Shown here: positions 33,012-44,152 of the stretch, piece by piece
Layout of the letters: every line of letters begins with the position of its first letter
Numbering within the stretch: position 1 is the stretch's first letter
Origin: Thelonectria olida
Taxonomy: Eukaryota > Ascomycota > Sordariomycetes > Hypocreales > Nectriaceae
Reading direction: 5' to 3'
Length of the DNA: 64,000 bases
Assembly (NCBI GenBank): GCA_020736575.1
Contig: JAGPYM010000078.1
Coordinates: forward strand, 1 to 64,000
Made by a program: the position numbers and the translations under genes
Notes under the pieces: model-generated
Told to the model about the DNA's origin: nothing
What the model saw: only the letters and a program-made list of their open reading frames with translations
The model's database searches: none

Positions 33012-34463
33012 ATGGCAGCTCGGGCGGTGATTCATAACCTCAATCGTCACCTCGCAAGACAAACCCAGGAGATACCCGTGGACCTCCTAAAAGAAGCCCA
33101 TGCATCTTCCAATCACCCAAGGCTGGAAAATCACAAACGCCTTTGGTCTTACATTGCCAACATGCCTACCCAGCAGCAGATGCCTGAGACACGGCAGCTT
33201 AAACGCCACATCCTCCCTTGCGTACTCATGCGCGCGGGAACCTCAAAGGGTATTTTTCTCCATCGAAGATACCTACCGAAGGACCAGATCGAATGGGGAC
33301 CTCATCTAATCTCAGCTCTTGGATCTCGAGGCAATGATCCTCGACAGATCGATGGCGTCGGTGGGGGCACGTCGACAACGTCAAAAGTGGCTGTGGTGTC
33401 TCCTTCAGAACGCCCAGACGCCGATGTCGACTTCACCTTTGTGCAAGTCGCTGTGGGCAAGGAGTCTGTAGACTTTACGGGGACCTGCGGGAACATCAGC
33501 TCCGGGGTTGGGCCATTTGCCGTGCAGGAAGGGCTTGTGAAACCCCAGCGAGGGCAGACCGAGGTAAGTCTTGGGACTGAGGTGCTCCGTTACATTACCA
33601 GTTCTCATTCAAAGCAGGTGGACGTTAGAATCTACAGCACAAACACCAAGCTCATCATCGTTGAGACGGTCAAGATCGATGCAGATGGAGAGTTTGAGGA
33701 GGATGGCACCTATCACATTGCCGGTGTCAGCACCACTGGCAGTGAGGTCAGATGCGCCTTTGTTGATCCGGCGGGCAGCATGACAGGCAAACTGTTCCCA
33801 TCTGGGAAGCGAAAGCAGGCACTGCGTGTCGAGCCACCTTCATCACTGCCGAATCTGAACCCTTTTGACGTTCGCGTCACACTTATCGATGCAGCAAACC
33901 CATTTATCCTCATCGACTCTACTTCGATCTTCCCACTCCTCAACAACCTTCACTCCGAGGACGCCCAGCACGCCCTAATCGAGTCAATCCGCCGTCAAGG
34001 GGCTGTGGCAATGGGCCTCTCGCCTACCGTCGAAGTCGCAGCACAAACCAGGGGTACACCAAAGATCGCACTCCTCTCCGCCCCTACCTTCCACCAGGCA
34101 AACGGCGTGATGCCAGACATCCGCGTTCAAGCTTACTCTATGGGTCTCCCACACCCCAGTCTCCAGCTGACAGGCGCAGTATGCGTAGCGGCAGCACTAA
34201 GCACCCCGGGAACAGTTGCGACAGAGCTCTCTGTCAAAACCATGGCGACTAACCGGGAGTTGCCAACGCCAGAGCGGACCCCTTCGCCTCTGAGCGGGAA
34301 AGATAACAATAGCCATAGAGAAGTTGTAATTGCGCACAGTAAAGGAATTGTTCAAGTCGGGGTGGTGCTAAAAGAGAATAGAGAGGTAGGGAGCTGTATA
34401 GTCTCTCGAACTGTAAGAAGGTTATTTGAGGGAAGGGTATGGTACTATTTAGACATGTATTAA
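33012..34463 (+). CDS. PrpF-family isomerase (aconitate/methylaconitate delta-isomerase-like)
   Basis: Uninterrupted reading frame of 483 codons. PrpF proteins (diaminopimelate-epimerase fold, two similar halves) isomerise tricarboxylates such as 2-methyl-aconitate or cis/trans-aconitate. Motifs: CVLMRAGTSKGIFLHR (about residue 70-86), RQIDGVGGGTSTTSKVAVV, DFTGTCGNISSGVGPFAV (about 155-172), NPFILIDSTSIF, IALLSAPTFHQANG and, at the C-terminus, CIVSRTVRRLFEG. Start is the first ATG that follows the in-frame hydrophobic stretch; it leaves about 50 residues before the family core, beginning MAARAVIHNLNRHLARQ, a possible but unproven mitochondrial presequence. A later ATG at 33162 is the alternative. 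In Ustilago a PrpF protein (Adi1) makes trans-aconitate for itaconate. Confidence 0.88.
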   Translation: MAARAVIHNLNRHLARQTQEIPVDLLKEAHASSNHPRLENHKRLWSYIANMPTQQQMPETRQLKRHILPCVLMRAGTSKGIFLHRRYLPKDQIEWGPHLISALGSRGNDPRQIDGVGGGTSTTSKVAVVSPSERPDADVDFTFVQVAVGKESVDFTGTCGNISSGVGPFAVQEGLVKPQRGQTEVSLGTEVLRYITSSHSKQVDVRIYSTNTKLIIVETVKIDADGEFEEDGTYHIAGVSTTGSEVRCAFVDPAGSMTGKLFPSGKRKQALRVEPPSSLPNLNPFDVRVTLIDAANPFILIDSTSIFPLLNNLHSEDAQHALIESIRRQGAVAMGLSPTVEVAAQTRGTPKIALLSAPTFHQANGVMPDIRVQAYSMGLPHPSLQLTGAVCVAAALSTPGTVATELSVKTMATNRELPTPERTPSPLSGKDNNSHREVVIAHSKGIVQVGVVLKENREVGSCIVSRTVRRLFEGRVWYYLDMY

Positions 34464-35232
34464 ATTCGAATTATTGCACGATTTCATTGCAGGTATATAT
34501 AAAAGAAAAAAAATTAAAGGAAATATTATTTGATATATCATTATAATTACAAATACTAACAGGCGGTTAACCTTTCGTCCATCTCTAGGTTAGACGTTCG
34601 CATTTCCTATCAAATGGTCTTACGGCGTATCGTGCTTCAGGACATCTAATGGTCACAGTTAGCCTCATCCAGGTCGGCACCGCCAGTGTTTATGCTCTGG
34701 GTGCCATTGATAACCTGGTGGCCGGTCCCTCAATGGGCAAAAATGAACGACGGAAGCACGCCTCACCTGAAGCTGAGCTGACACTGCCCTAACACGTGGC
34801 ACCACCATGCCATAGATAGTTGATGCCAAGGTTTAGCACAGCAGAGCAGGGGTCTCGCAATCAGACGCTGCAGGTGTTTCTGACTGACCAAGTCGCTCAG
34901 GGTGGGAGGGTAGAGAATCGAGTGGCACATTGTGATGCACATGGACAAGACGAGTTGATCAGCGCACTGACTAAAAGCATCACGAAAACTCACAAACAGA
35001 ATTAGACCCCGGGACATCCAGGAAACAGAATTAATCCCTGAGTGTGCTTCACCGAAGACCTAGCGCTGTGGCTGAACGCGAGCGGAATGATTCGCCCACG
35101 CCCGACAGCGCGACATGGGTACCACCACACATTTCTGCCTGACAGTGCAATATCCGATCTCCGACTCTTCGCGTAACTTAAGGCCTGATCTGTCTCTGAC
35201 TCGAGTGCAGGCCGGCGGCAGACGGCGCCAAA
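34464..35232. other. Intergenic region
   Basis: 769 bp. The first 90 bp are AT-rich. No coding sequence or structured element was recognised. It contains the promoter of the NACHT gene. Confidence 0.4.
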
Positions 35233-38200
35233 ATGGATCCCTTGACGGCGTTTTCGCTCTTCTGTAACATCATCACCACCGTAGAGGCGGTTATCAAGAC
35301 GGGTCGAGAGTTGAAGGAGCTGTATGAGTCCCCGAGCGGTCTCGCAAGCGACAAGCAGCGCCTTCAGCACGAGACGGCGCAGCTGAGACAGATCGCGACC
35401 GGCCTGAACACCACTCGACGCAATCTGGCGTCAGATCCCCGACAGCCGCTCCTCGTTGACATCGCCCAGGAGTGCGCCGATGTGACCCGCAAAATCGATG
35501 CCATTCTGGACGAATGCCAGGCCGGAGGCCACGGGTCAAGATACATTACCGTCGTGAAGGCCTGGGTGCGGTCTCGAAAGAAGAAACCCGAGCTTGACAG
35601 GCTGCTATCTGAACTAGAGTCGACAACTCAGAGGCTGCAGACTGCGATAGTGGCAGCAAGCCAGTACGTCACCCATGTGACCAAATGCGTCGTGTCCTTG
35701 ATCTAAGGTAGGCTGACTTGACACAGGGCCGATCTGGACGCCCTCAAGGACCAGGTGTACAAACATGGCGTGCAGCAGTCTGAGATGGCGGAGAGGTTGG
35801 CGTCCATCAAAGATGATCTTCTCTCCCAAAGAGATCTGCTGGCAAACATGCAACGATTGACAACGGCGTTTGAAGAGGCACAGGAGTCCATACGCCATGC
35901 CGCTATCCTGAGAGCCCTTAAACCCTCGGCTGCTGACGCACGAGAAGACGAAATCCAAGTGCATCATCCGAAAACCTTCGATTGGATTCTGAACCGACAT
36001 GGTGTCAGAGAAGTGCCTTGGTCTCATGCCGCTGAGGCTGATATTTGGCCAACATCCATCCAAAAGCGATGGTCTGACATTGGCTTTCTCAACTGGCTGA
36101 CGGACGGATCTGGTGTATATCATATCGCGGGGAAGCCGGGGTCAGGGAAGTCAACGCTGATGAAGTTCCTCGCCAATGAGCCTGCAGTCCGCACCCATCT
36201 CGAGCTGTGGGCTGCATCCATGGGCAAGCAACTCATCTTGTCCAAGTTCTTCTTCTGGAAATACGGCTCCGATGACCAGAAATCGGTACGCGGGTTGCTC
36301 CGTGGATTGCTCTACGACATGGCCAAGGATAACATCAGCATTACAAAAACACTCTTTCCTCGACTCTGGGGAGATGCCAAAGGCTGGAGGCTTCCGTCAG
36401 CGAGCGATCTGATCATCAAGGGCTCGGATATCCGCGCCGCATTCAATCAACTACGAACCGATAAGGGCTTACGACAGCAGTTTCGGCTGTGCCTCTTCAT
36501 CGACGGTCTGGACGAGTTTGACGGCAAGGAAATGAGCCACTCGCGTCTTGCTAAGGAGCTACAGGCGTGGACAGAAGATGCAGACAGCACGAGCTTCCTT
36601 AAAGTCTGCGTTTCCAGTCGAGAAGAACATCCCATTATGAGCGCATTTCTAGCCTGCCAGCGGATCCACCTGCAAGACCTGACGAGAAGCGACATCTCGG
36701 CCATAGTCAAGGGTACACTCGAGGCCAGCGAATTCTTCCTCCAATTGCAGCAAGAGGATCGCGCTGGCTCGCGTGCCTTGGTCACGTCCATCGTAACAGA
36801 TGCCGAAGGTGTTTTCCTCTGGGTAGTCCTCCTGCTCAAGCTTCTAGAAGACGAGCTCTCCTCCGCTATCAGTTCCATTGCCGCTTTACGGAGCATTGTG
36901 CGGTCAACTCCGAAGGAGCTCGAAGAATTCCTCGGTCACATTATGGATTCAATTCACAACCACCACAAGCACGGCGCCTACTTCATTCTCTCAATGGTTC
37001 TACGCATGATGGGAATTCATCTCAGCGAGGAGGGATCATTCGACGAAGCAGATCGGGCGACTCACGAGGCCATATTCAAGCGTACCTATGGAATCACGTC
37101 CTCCTGGCAGCCCCATCTTCCTCTATACGGAGTAGCAAAAGTGTTGGACGAATTCGACAAGAATAATACCGCTGTCGAGTCGTGGCCGTCTCCCAAATGG
37201 GTAACAGATTACGAATATCGAGTTGAAAGCCAGAAGGCGGCAGGGAAGATCAAGAGCTGGTGTAAGGGCTTGTTGGACGTTCCCGACACCCTCTCCCTGA
37301 GCACTGCTCCTTTGCACGATCTCACTCTCAGGTTTGCCCACAGATCGATCCCGGACTTTCTAGCGTCCGCCATTCCCATGCAGGCACGCAAATTCACCTT
37401 CGGCGATGACGACATTGCTCGAGCCATCCTGGCCTTGACAATTACTCAGACGGTATCCGCACCTGGCCTACACAAGTATGGACACGTAGATTTAGCCATG
37501 TCCTTTCACCATATTCTTCTTCTGCTACGGTTGCGACAAATCCCTGAATCCAGCCAGATCCCTCGCATGCTAGAAGAGCTGGACGTGGCCAGGTTCGAGG
37601 CATATCAGCGATTTGGTGAGACATGGCACAGGAAATTCATGTTTTCTAATGACCCGGACAAGTCACGATTCGCTCCAGTGATCAGACGTGGCGACCAGCA
37701 GGGAGTTATTCTCCCTCTCAAGTGGGCCGCAAACGTTATTATGAATCGCCAAGTACTAAGTTCGGCAAGCCCAGTAGAGGGCAACGACATGGACGACCAA
37801 AGAGGCGTGGTTTTTATCGGGACTTCGGCTGTCTTGCTCCATGCCTGCCATGCTGGTTTGGACGAATATGTGCGGTGGAAATTGGAGAAAGAACCTGGGT
37901 TCAAGGAAGACAAGGCACAGCTCTACGTGGGACTGTATGGGCTATTGTCCTATTTTTGGTTTCATGGGCGCTGGTCGCGTGCCCACACTTCTCTTCTCCG
38001 CCGCCTCCTGGGCGCTGGCACGCCATTTAATCTTCGATTTCCTAGGCCCCCTCCATCGAAGAATGCTACAGAGGATTCTTCGCTAGTGGTGGGTTATCCC
38101 GCTTCATATATACGAGACAGTCTGAGGAGAAGCGCAGCCACACAGGAACCAAAAACCAACAGGGATATCTGGCTTTGGCCGGTCATGCTATCAAAGCTCT

Positions 38201-38703
38201 TGGAGTCCCTGGTCCTGAGCACGCCAGCTTTGGTGCAGCTGTGGGAAAAGCTGGAAGTTTGGCTTGAGTTTGGTGCCATGCCTCCACTGGAGATCCTGCT
38301 TGAGAGGTTTGACGAAGAATATGGGGAGGCTCGAGAAAAGCAGCTCACAAAGTTGTTTCGACAGGTTAATACATCTGACGGCGAGTCAATCCGAAGCGAT
38401 TTCGCTGAATCCGCCGAGGAGAAGGCGGACAGTATCGGCTACATTTTCTTCCGGCTACCTGTAGCGCAGGATCGATTGAGCGGCTCGCCGGTCGAGGTCT
38501 GGTACTTGCGAACGGCTTTTGCCGTCCGCAAAGACAATATCTGCAAACTGATTCCTCACTTGCAGACATCCAGATCTATCACCTTCACGGAACTGGTGCG
38601 TTACCACAACCCACCCAACGTCAAGGGCCTTCTCGAATACATCGACCGGAGTCAGGCTTTGTTAGAGGCAGGCCTCCAGGCGGGTGGCAAACACTCCACC
38701 TAA
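35233..38703 (+). CDS. NACHT/STAND NTPase (fungal NLR-like)
   Basis: Exons 35233-35663 and 35727-38703 give 1135 aa. The N-terminal 140 residues are helical (MDPLTAFSLFCNIITTVEAV, LKELYESPSG) and match the fungal STAND N-terminal domain. A coiled region follows (ERLASIKDDLLSQRDLL). The NTPase has Walker A HIAGKPGSGKSTLMKF near residue 276-291, Walker B CLFIDGLDEFDG near 397-408, and a sensor-like KVCVSSREEHP. About 650 residues after it show no WD40, ankyrin or TPR repeats that I can see. Such proteins act in non-self recognition and programmed cell death in fungi; the trigger here is unknown. Length is typical of the repeat-less class. Confidence 0.9.
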
Positions 38704-38842
38704 GCATTACTCACATTGTATGGCAATGCTGATAGCCCGGGTTGGGACCGGGGGAAGGTGAGGGGTTAGGAAAGCTTATGTATCTTACTATATAGGTTCC
38801 AAACCAGACTGTTGTCAAGTTCGTAGCGGAAGAGATATAAGA

Positions 38843-39085
38843 TCGGCGCTGTTGAAATCGATCACCACAACTTGGCTCCGCTCCTCGTTTCATAGCAGCT
38901 TAGCATCCCGCAGGTCGTCATGCACCACCCCCTCGACGCGCACTATCTGCAACGATCTTGCTGTCTCCCACGCGAGGTCAACTGATTCTCCTGCCTTCAT
39001 TGCTACCTCGCCTGCCCACGACATTAGCAGCATGTGCATGATCTTAGTTCTAGCAAACCGGACCGCATGCTGCGTGCTGTGAGGT
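38843..39085 (-). pseudogene. Protein-kinase-like fragment, broken
   Basis: On the minus strand one frame reads RVEGVVHDDLRDAKLL, a stop, then NEERSQVVVIDFNSADLI. This is the 'H.D...N.L....V.IDF..A' catalytic and metal-binding core seen in fungal kinase-like proteins. The stop is TGA at 38890-38892, where related proteins carry Trp (TGG), a single G-to-A change. No N-lobe or complete ORF is present, so this is a relic. Confidence 0.6.
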
Positions 39086-39109
39086 GATACGGCGACGTCA
39101 AGTCGATGC

Positions 39110-41033
39110 CTAGGCTGTGCGGGTCAATGCCACTCGGTATCCTGGAAGATTGAGGGTGTTGGCCTTGGTGGCACCTTCGCCCCCATCTACCATGTCAAAC
39201 ACGAAGGAATCCCGACCTTGAAACTGATAAACAAGTCTGTCCAGAACTCCCCACGAAGCACATGAGAACTGGGCCCACGGTAACAGTGCGTCGCTCGCAG
39301 CAGCCTCGTCAGCAGTGATATCCTCGAAAATGGCCCTCCAGGCTGTTTGGTTGCTGGTGGAAAGATTCATGGGGTACAGCCGAACTCGCGGCGGGTTGGG
39401 CGCAGGATCGTCGCCGAACAAGGGTGTCGCAATGACATCGATTCCACGGACCTGCCAATTCGTGATACTGAAACCGGGGCCGTCATCGAGGGATAGTGTG
39501 AGAGATGAGTTGGTCGAGGGATCGGTGTAGGTCCCCGCGTACTGAGCCTCTGCTTCGGCCTTGCCGGCCTGTTCTATGACGGGCAGCAAAGCAGCCGCTG
39601 CATCTCCGATAACCTGGTAGGGCGTCGAGGAGCCGACTTCGTTTCCTGCTACAAGGGCAACCATCACCAAGTCGTAGTCCGGAATCAGAGCGATGCTAGT
39701 GTGATAAGTGAAAAGGTCTCCAGCTTTTGTATAAAATTCGATCATCCGACCGTCTTTAGTCAAGGTGTTGGATCGGTAAATTTCCCACGGGGCACCGATG
39801 AAGGTGCTAATCGAAGAGGTCCCGGACAAAGGCTTCATCCACTTGCGAGTCCTGGCGGGGGAAAGCATGTCGTAGCTTAAAATCGATCTACCAAGAGCGA
39901 GGAGGTCCGATATGGAGGAGTAGAGCCCCCCGGTGCTAGAATACGGGTTAGTTTGACGAAGGATAGGGCAGTCGTGGAATTGGCAAACAGAAAGGGACAA
40001 CATACGGAGCCTCGACGCCTATCTCGAGCGCCCAGTTGGTGTCGTTGGTAGGAATGAATCCCAGCGAGTCTGATGGGGTGGATGTGAAGGATAGGTTCAT
40101 TCCAACTGGATTCAAAATGCTCTGCTGCATCCATCCCTCGTAGGTCATGTTGGTCACTTTCTCGATGACAAGACCTAGCAGAATTGTTCCGACGTTCGAA
40201 TATGACGCTGTTGTGAAGGGCGCGAACACCGGTGGGCGTTTCCCAAAGTGCGCAAAGAAATCTGAGTAGGAGTGAGCGGGTACTCTTTGGCGGCTGTGAG
40301 GGGAGGCTTTTGCCAGATGGTACCTGTTCGATTGCAAGGCCGCTGCCCGAAAAAGCCAGAGCAACCGAGAAGCGTTGCGTTGTCAGCTGGTGGGAAACCT
40401 TTTGTCGTCCACTCGCCGGGCAGGTTCACAAGATCTGTTGTCACTGATTATTGTTAGTTATTTAGGGGCTCCCCTCTCGTTTCTCGGAGGCGTCGTCTTA
40501 CAGTCGGCGCCAACTCCGCTCTGATGCGCTGCCAGGGCTCCCAGTGTAATGGAATCCCAGTCGACAGTGTTGATTGCGTCCTGCGCCGCTGCCTGCTTGT
40601 TCATCTCGCGAAGTTCGGGGAGATACTTGGTGACAGGATCCTCGAGGCTGATGCTCTCAATCCTCAATACACCCAAGACGGTGAACAGTTTCGTCATGCT
40701 CGCTAGCCGATATACGGTGTTTGAGTTGACCTCTGAGACGCCCCTGGGATCGGAATTGGGAGGAGAATGGTGAAACTCAAACATAGGGGCCGCCTCATGG
40801 ATAGACAGGACGCCGAGCGACACTGCCGAGTAGTTGAAGGTAGACGTCAGCTCTTTCAATTTCGCCGTCAGGTTAGCAGCTGCTGGGCCGAATGCAGGGT
40901 CGGCGCTGGGCCTCGTGGCGGGCGGAAGGACAGGACCCAATGGCGGGCAATATCCATCCAAGGCAGCCTGAGCTCCGCAGGCAAGCAACACACAAGAAAG
41001 CGCCGTCTTGCGACACATATCTTTGCAATACAT
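39110..41033 (-). CDS. Secreted beta-lactamase-fold serine hydrolase
   Basis: Exons (41033-40502, 40443-40324, 40261-40006, 39935-39110) give 577 aa. The N-terminus has a signal peptide (MYCKDMCRKTALSCVLLACG, then AQAALDG), so the protein is probably secreted. The class C beta-lactamase/esterase nucleophile motif is RLASMTKLF (Ser near 111, Lys near 114), and the tyrosine motif is TASYSNVG (near 236). Further family sequence: GALAAHQSGVGAD, TGGLYSSISDLLALGRSIL and MVALVAGNEVG. Many fungal members are esterases, peptidases or detoxifying hydrolases, not antibiotic resistance enzymes. The C-terminal 150 residues form the usual lipocalin-like extension. No linked pathway is evident. Confidence 0.9.
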
Positions 41034-41710
41034 TTTGGTGACTCTGGTTTGCTGTTTCCGACTGGAATGAGAATGTAGTGAATGAAGCGAGGGCGACGGT
41101 TTGATTCAGCGACAAGAAAGGGCTTTTTATATTGCGACACTCTCTTTTCAGTCCGCAATGCAACCCGCACTCTCTCGGGTATTCCAAACAGCCCAATTGC
41201 ATCCTCGAGCATCTTAGCAAATTCACATTGTAAAGTATGTCGCTTGAAATGGCAAATCGGCACTTGATCTACAATGCAATGAAATGAGCTCACGCCGTTG
41301 ACGAGGGCTCTGCGGTCAGTGACGGCCCCTGTTCAGTACTTGCACTAAGCCAGAGGGCTTGACTTGGTTCTTGAGTCCCTGCGCCAGCTCCTTGCGAGCG
41401 AGCGTTCCATGTGACGTACTCGGTGGATATATCAACCTGGAAGCTACGGTAGGCAGTGTATGTTTTTAATTGGGCAACATCGAGAGTATGTGCCAAGCAC
41501 AGTCAGTGATACGCAAGTGCGATTACCATTGCAATTCGCTTACGGCTATCCCCTATAATACAGTGTTTAGCACAGATAATGTATTTCTAAAGGCTATTAG
41601 ACAGCGTTTCCGGCCCGAGTAGGTAGTAAATCATGACTGTTAACTTGTAGTAACATAGGGCAGCACCTTTGGCACCTTGGATCACAAGCTTGAGTTGTCA
41701 ACATCCAAAA

Positions 41711-41740
41711 GGGGTAAATCAGCACTTCTAACAGGGGTGG
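41711..41740 (+). repeat. Dispersed direct repeat, copy 1
   Basis: Reads GGGGTAAATCAGCACTTCTA then ACAGGGGTGG. It shares the order 'GGTAAATC-GCACTT-ACAGGG' with the three other copies listed at 41878, 46984 and 47130. Degenerate. Confidence 0.45.
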
Positions 41741-41877
41741 GAACGTGGAGCCATACCCTGGCGTGTGGCTGGACTGTGCCACCTCCTACTCCTACATACT
41801 ATAGCCACGTGCATTCCCAGGTACTTTGTCTCATTATATTATTAGTTAATAAATTGAGGTTCGTTGACGCCCGTAAG

Positions 41878-41915
41878 AGGAAATACGGTACTTTTTAACA
41901 GGGCTGAAGCCGCAT
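41878..41915 (+). repeat. Dispersed direct repeat, copy 2
   Basis: Contains AGGAAATACGGTACTTTTTA followed by ACAGGGCTGAAGCCGCA, close to the copy at 46984, which has ACAGGGTTAGCCGCA. Confidence 0.5.
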
Positions 41916-42305
41916 GACTACATCCATTACTTCGCCACATGTTTGACAATTAGTAATTTTGCTTATGGCAGCGTAGGGGATGTTCGCATCTTGGCGGATC
42001 CCAAGGAACAAACCTAATCCAAAGGGCATGCATGACTCCCAATCATGTCACAACGTTACCTAAAATTCGCAGCTTTTAGGTTCTTGCTTCTGACACTTGG
42101 CCCCCTGTTATATCTCCTGAAGCTTTGTGAGAGATGGACCTTCATCCTAACTACAATGCACCCCTGGTTTAATCATTAAATTGCTGTCCTCTGTGGCAAG
42201 GTTGGCTAGGCCTTCAGACTTGTCCGTAAGAATCTTGGGGAAGGCGTTAAAAGAGCAATCCGTTACCCTGGAGTCGCCTTGATATCGGTCGAGCGAGAGT
42301 TAAAG

Positions 42306-42324
42306 CCCCCCCCCCCCCCCCCCC
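42306..42324 (+). repeat. Poly-C tract, 19 bases
   Basis: Nineteen C followed by GGAGGGGG. Second such tract in the window (see 21436-21453). Confidence 0.9.
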
Positions 42325-42683
42325 GGAGGGGGAATCGTGATATTTCCACGCGTGATCAGTGGACAGCACCGCTATTGTGCAAGAAATAAATATGTAGTTT
42401 TGCGAATTGGGGCTCATTCCTCCAGATTCTGGTGTAGGAAGCCTTCGAGCAGTATGTCCCACTGTTGCTTCATGGGTTCCAAAAGTGTACTTGTCAGGCT
42501 TTACTGGTGGCAGCTGTTGTACGCTCTGAATGCTCTCTTTCGGTAGGTAGAGATCTGGTTAGATAGCGAGTTCTTCTCTTGCCAGGCCCAACAAGTTGAG
42601 GCTGAAACTAGTGGATTGGCGCAATGGAACCCCCTCCCCCACGAGCTGGTTCTCCGTATTGGTAGTTATTTACGAGCCTCGCG

Positions 42684-44152
42684 CTATTCGACATCGACCG
42701 ATCCAGCAGCCATGAACTTTTCACGATACCGCGCCACTGCAGCCGCTCTGTCGTGCTCTTGAATCTCATCTAGCCATCCTTCGATAGCACCAACCATCCT
42801 CATGAAGAAGGATCCCATTTCCGTCTCGAGCAGCCATCGCACTTCCATCGCTTCGCGCCGAGACCTCTCCTCCGCCGCAAAATGCCGGCACCGAGCATTT
42901 AGATGGGCCAGCCTGTAGCGGGCGATGGGCTGAGCGCCGACCACCTTGGCCGGCTTGCCGGGCAGCTGCATGGATATTTCCAGGACCTTTCCGTTCACAT
43001 CGCATGAAAACATTTGTATATTACCGCTTTCCGCGAGGGACTGAAGCAGCTCCTCGCACCATTCTGAACCCTTCATGGCCGTCGCCATTCGCAGCATCAG
43101 ATCATCCAAGCGTGGGATCAGACGTGATGGCAAGTTCTGGAAGCCGGCTGCCACGACCAAGCCTGTTATCCACACGCAAGCCACCGCCACGCTGTCGCCA
43201 GCCTTTCGGAAGCCATCGTCCCTGATATCCTGCCAGACCTTCAGCTGACACGCGTATGCCTCTGCGGCGACCTCGGTGCTGCCAAGGGTGGCCAGCTGAC
43301 GTGTGAGGATCCGAACAGGATGCTCGGGGGATGGGAAATGGATTTTGGTGATGTCTGCGGAGTATCGAATCAGCGATGCCACCAACTCAGGGGCCGTTGA
43401 GTGCAGCCGGAGTTTAATCTCTAGGAGACAGGTGAGGAGGTCGACAGGCTGAGCACGCAAAACATTTTCCATCTTTATGGCCGCCAGCCGCATCAATGGT
43501 CCCGCCTGTCTGTACTTCCCTGCTTGAAGGAGGCTTGCGAGCGACCCAATAGAGTTGATCAGCTCGGCGGAGGGCCGGAAAAACGCATGTTCATAGAAAG
43601 CAGCGCTTGCCAGCTCAGCGGGTGTCCATCTTCCGCCGTCATATGAACCCCACATGTAGGTGCTGATGCAAGAGAAGATACGACTTGGCATCCTGAACTC
43701 ATCTGGATCCCGCATGGCGACAGGCTTGGGAGACGGCGCCCAGTGTGCCACAGCCGGCGCGAGCGTAATAGGTTCCCCGTTGCTGAAGGCCATTTCCACC
43801 GGGAGGCTTCCGGCATCGACTCGGATTTCCGCAGGGTTTCCTGCTGCCTCTTTTCCCTTCTTTGGTTGCGATGCCAACTTCGTGTCGACTTTTCGGTTGT
43901 TTTTGAAATACCCCCACCTAGCTAATCGCATCTTGTACATCTTGGAACTGGATTCTCTTCAGCTTAGCGACAGAGCACTGCGAGGTGGCTGAGGACCTAC
44001 GATGCGTCAAAGCCATGGTCCAACCTCATGATCTCCATGACGTCCTTGAGCCTTTTGCTTTGATCGATATACAGCCACTTAATGGTGGCTCTGTGTCTTT
44101 CCCATTGGCGTGCATCCTGCGATGCATAGTTCTTCCAACCTTTTATCTCCAT
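42684..44152 (-). CDS. Clr5-domain protein
   Basis: Exons (44152-44001, 43947-42684) give 471 aa. The first exon and the junction encode a Clr5 domain: WERHRATIKWLYIDQSKRL, KDVMEIMRLDHGFDAS and, after splicing, SKMYKMRLARWGYFKNNRK. Clr5 is a short DNA-binding-like helical module found in fungal regulators and in S. pombe Clr5. The remainder is helical, with no known domain (AFFRPSAELINSIGSLASLL, LLTCLLEIKLRLHS), typical of the Clr5 proteins that carry TPR-like helices. A nuclear role is likely by family, but the targets are unknown. Start is the ATG immediately before the domain; an upstream in-frame extension lacks family likeness. Confidence 0.82.

Larger units (their letters stand above)
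41034..42683. other. 1.65 kb gene-poor region with short direct repeats
   Basis: No supported gene. Contains the promoter of the beta-lactamase-fold gene, two copies of a roughly 35 bp motif (41711-41740 and 41878-41915) that recurs near 47 kb, and a poly-C tract. Confidence 0.45.

Noticed and set aside
26097..34463. A complete itaconate cluster
   Set aside because: No Tad1-like or CadA-like decarboxylase is present within the group, so itaconate production is not supported by this window.
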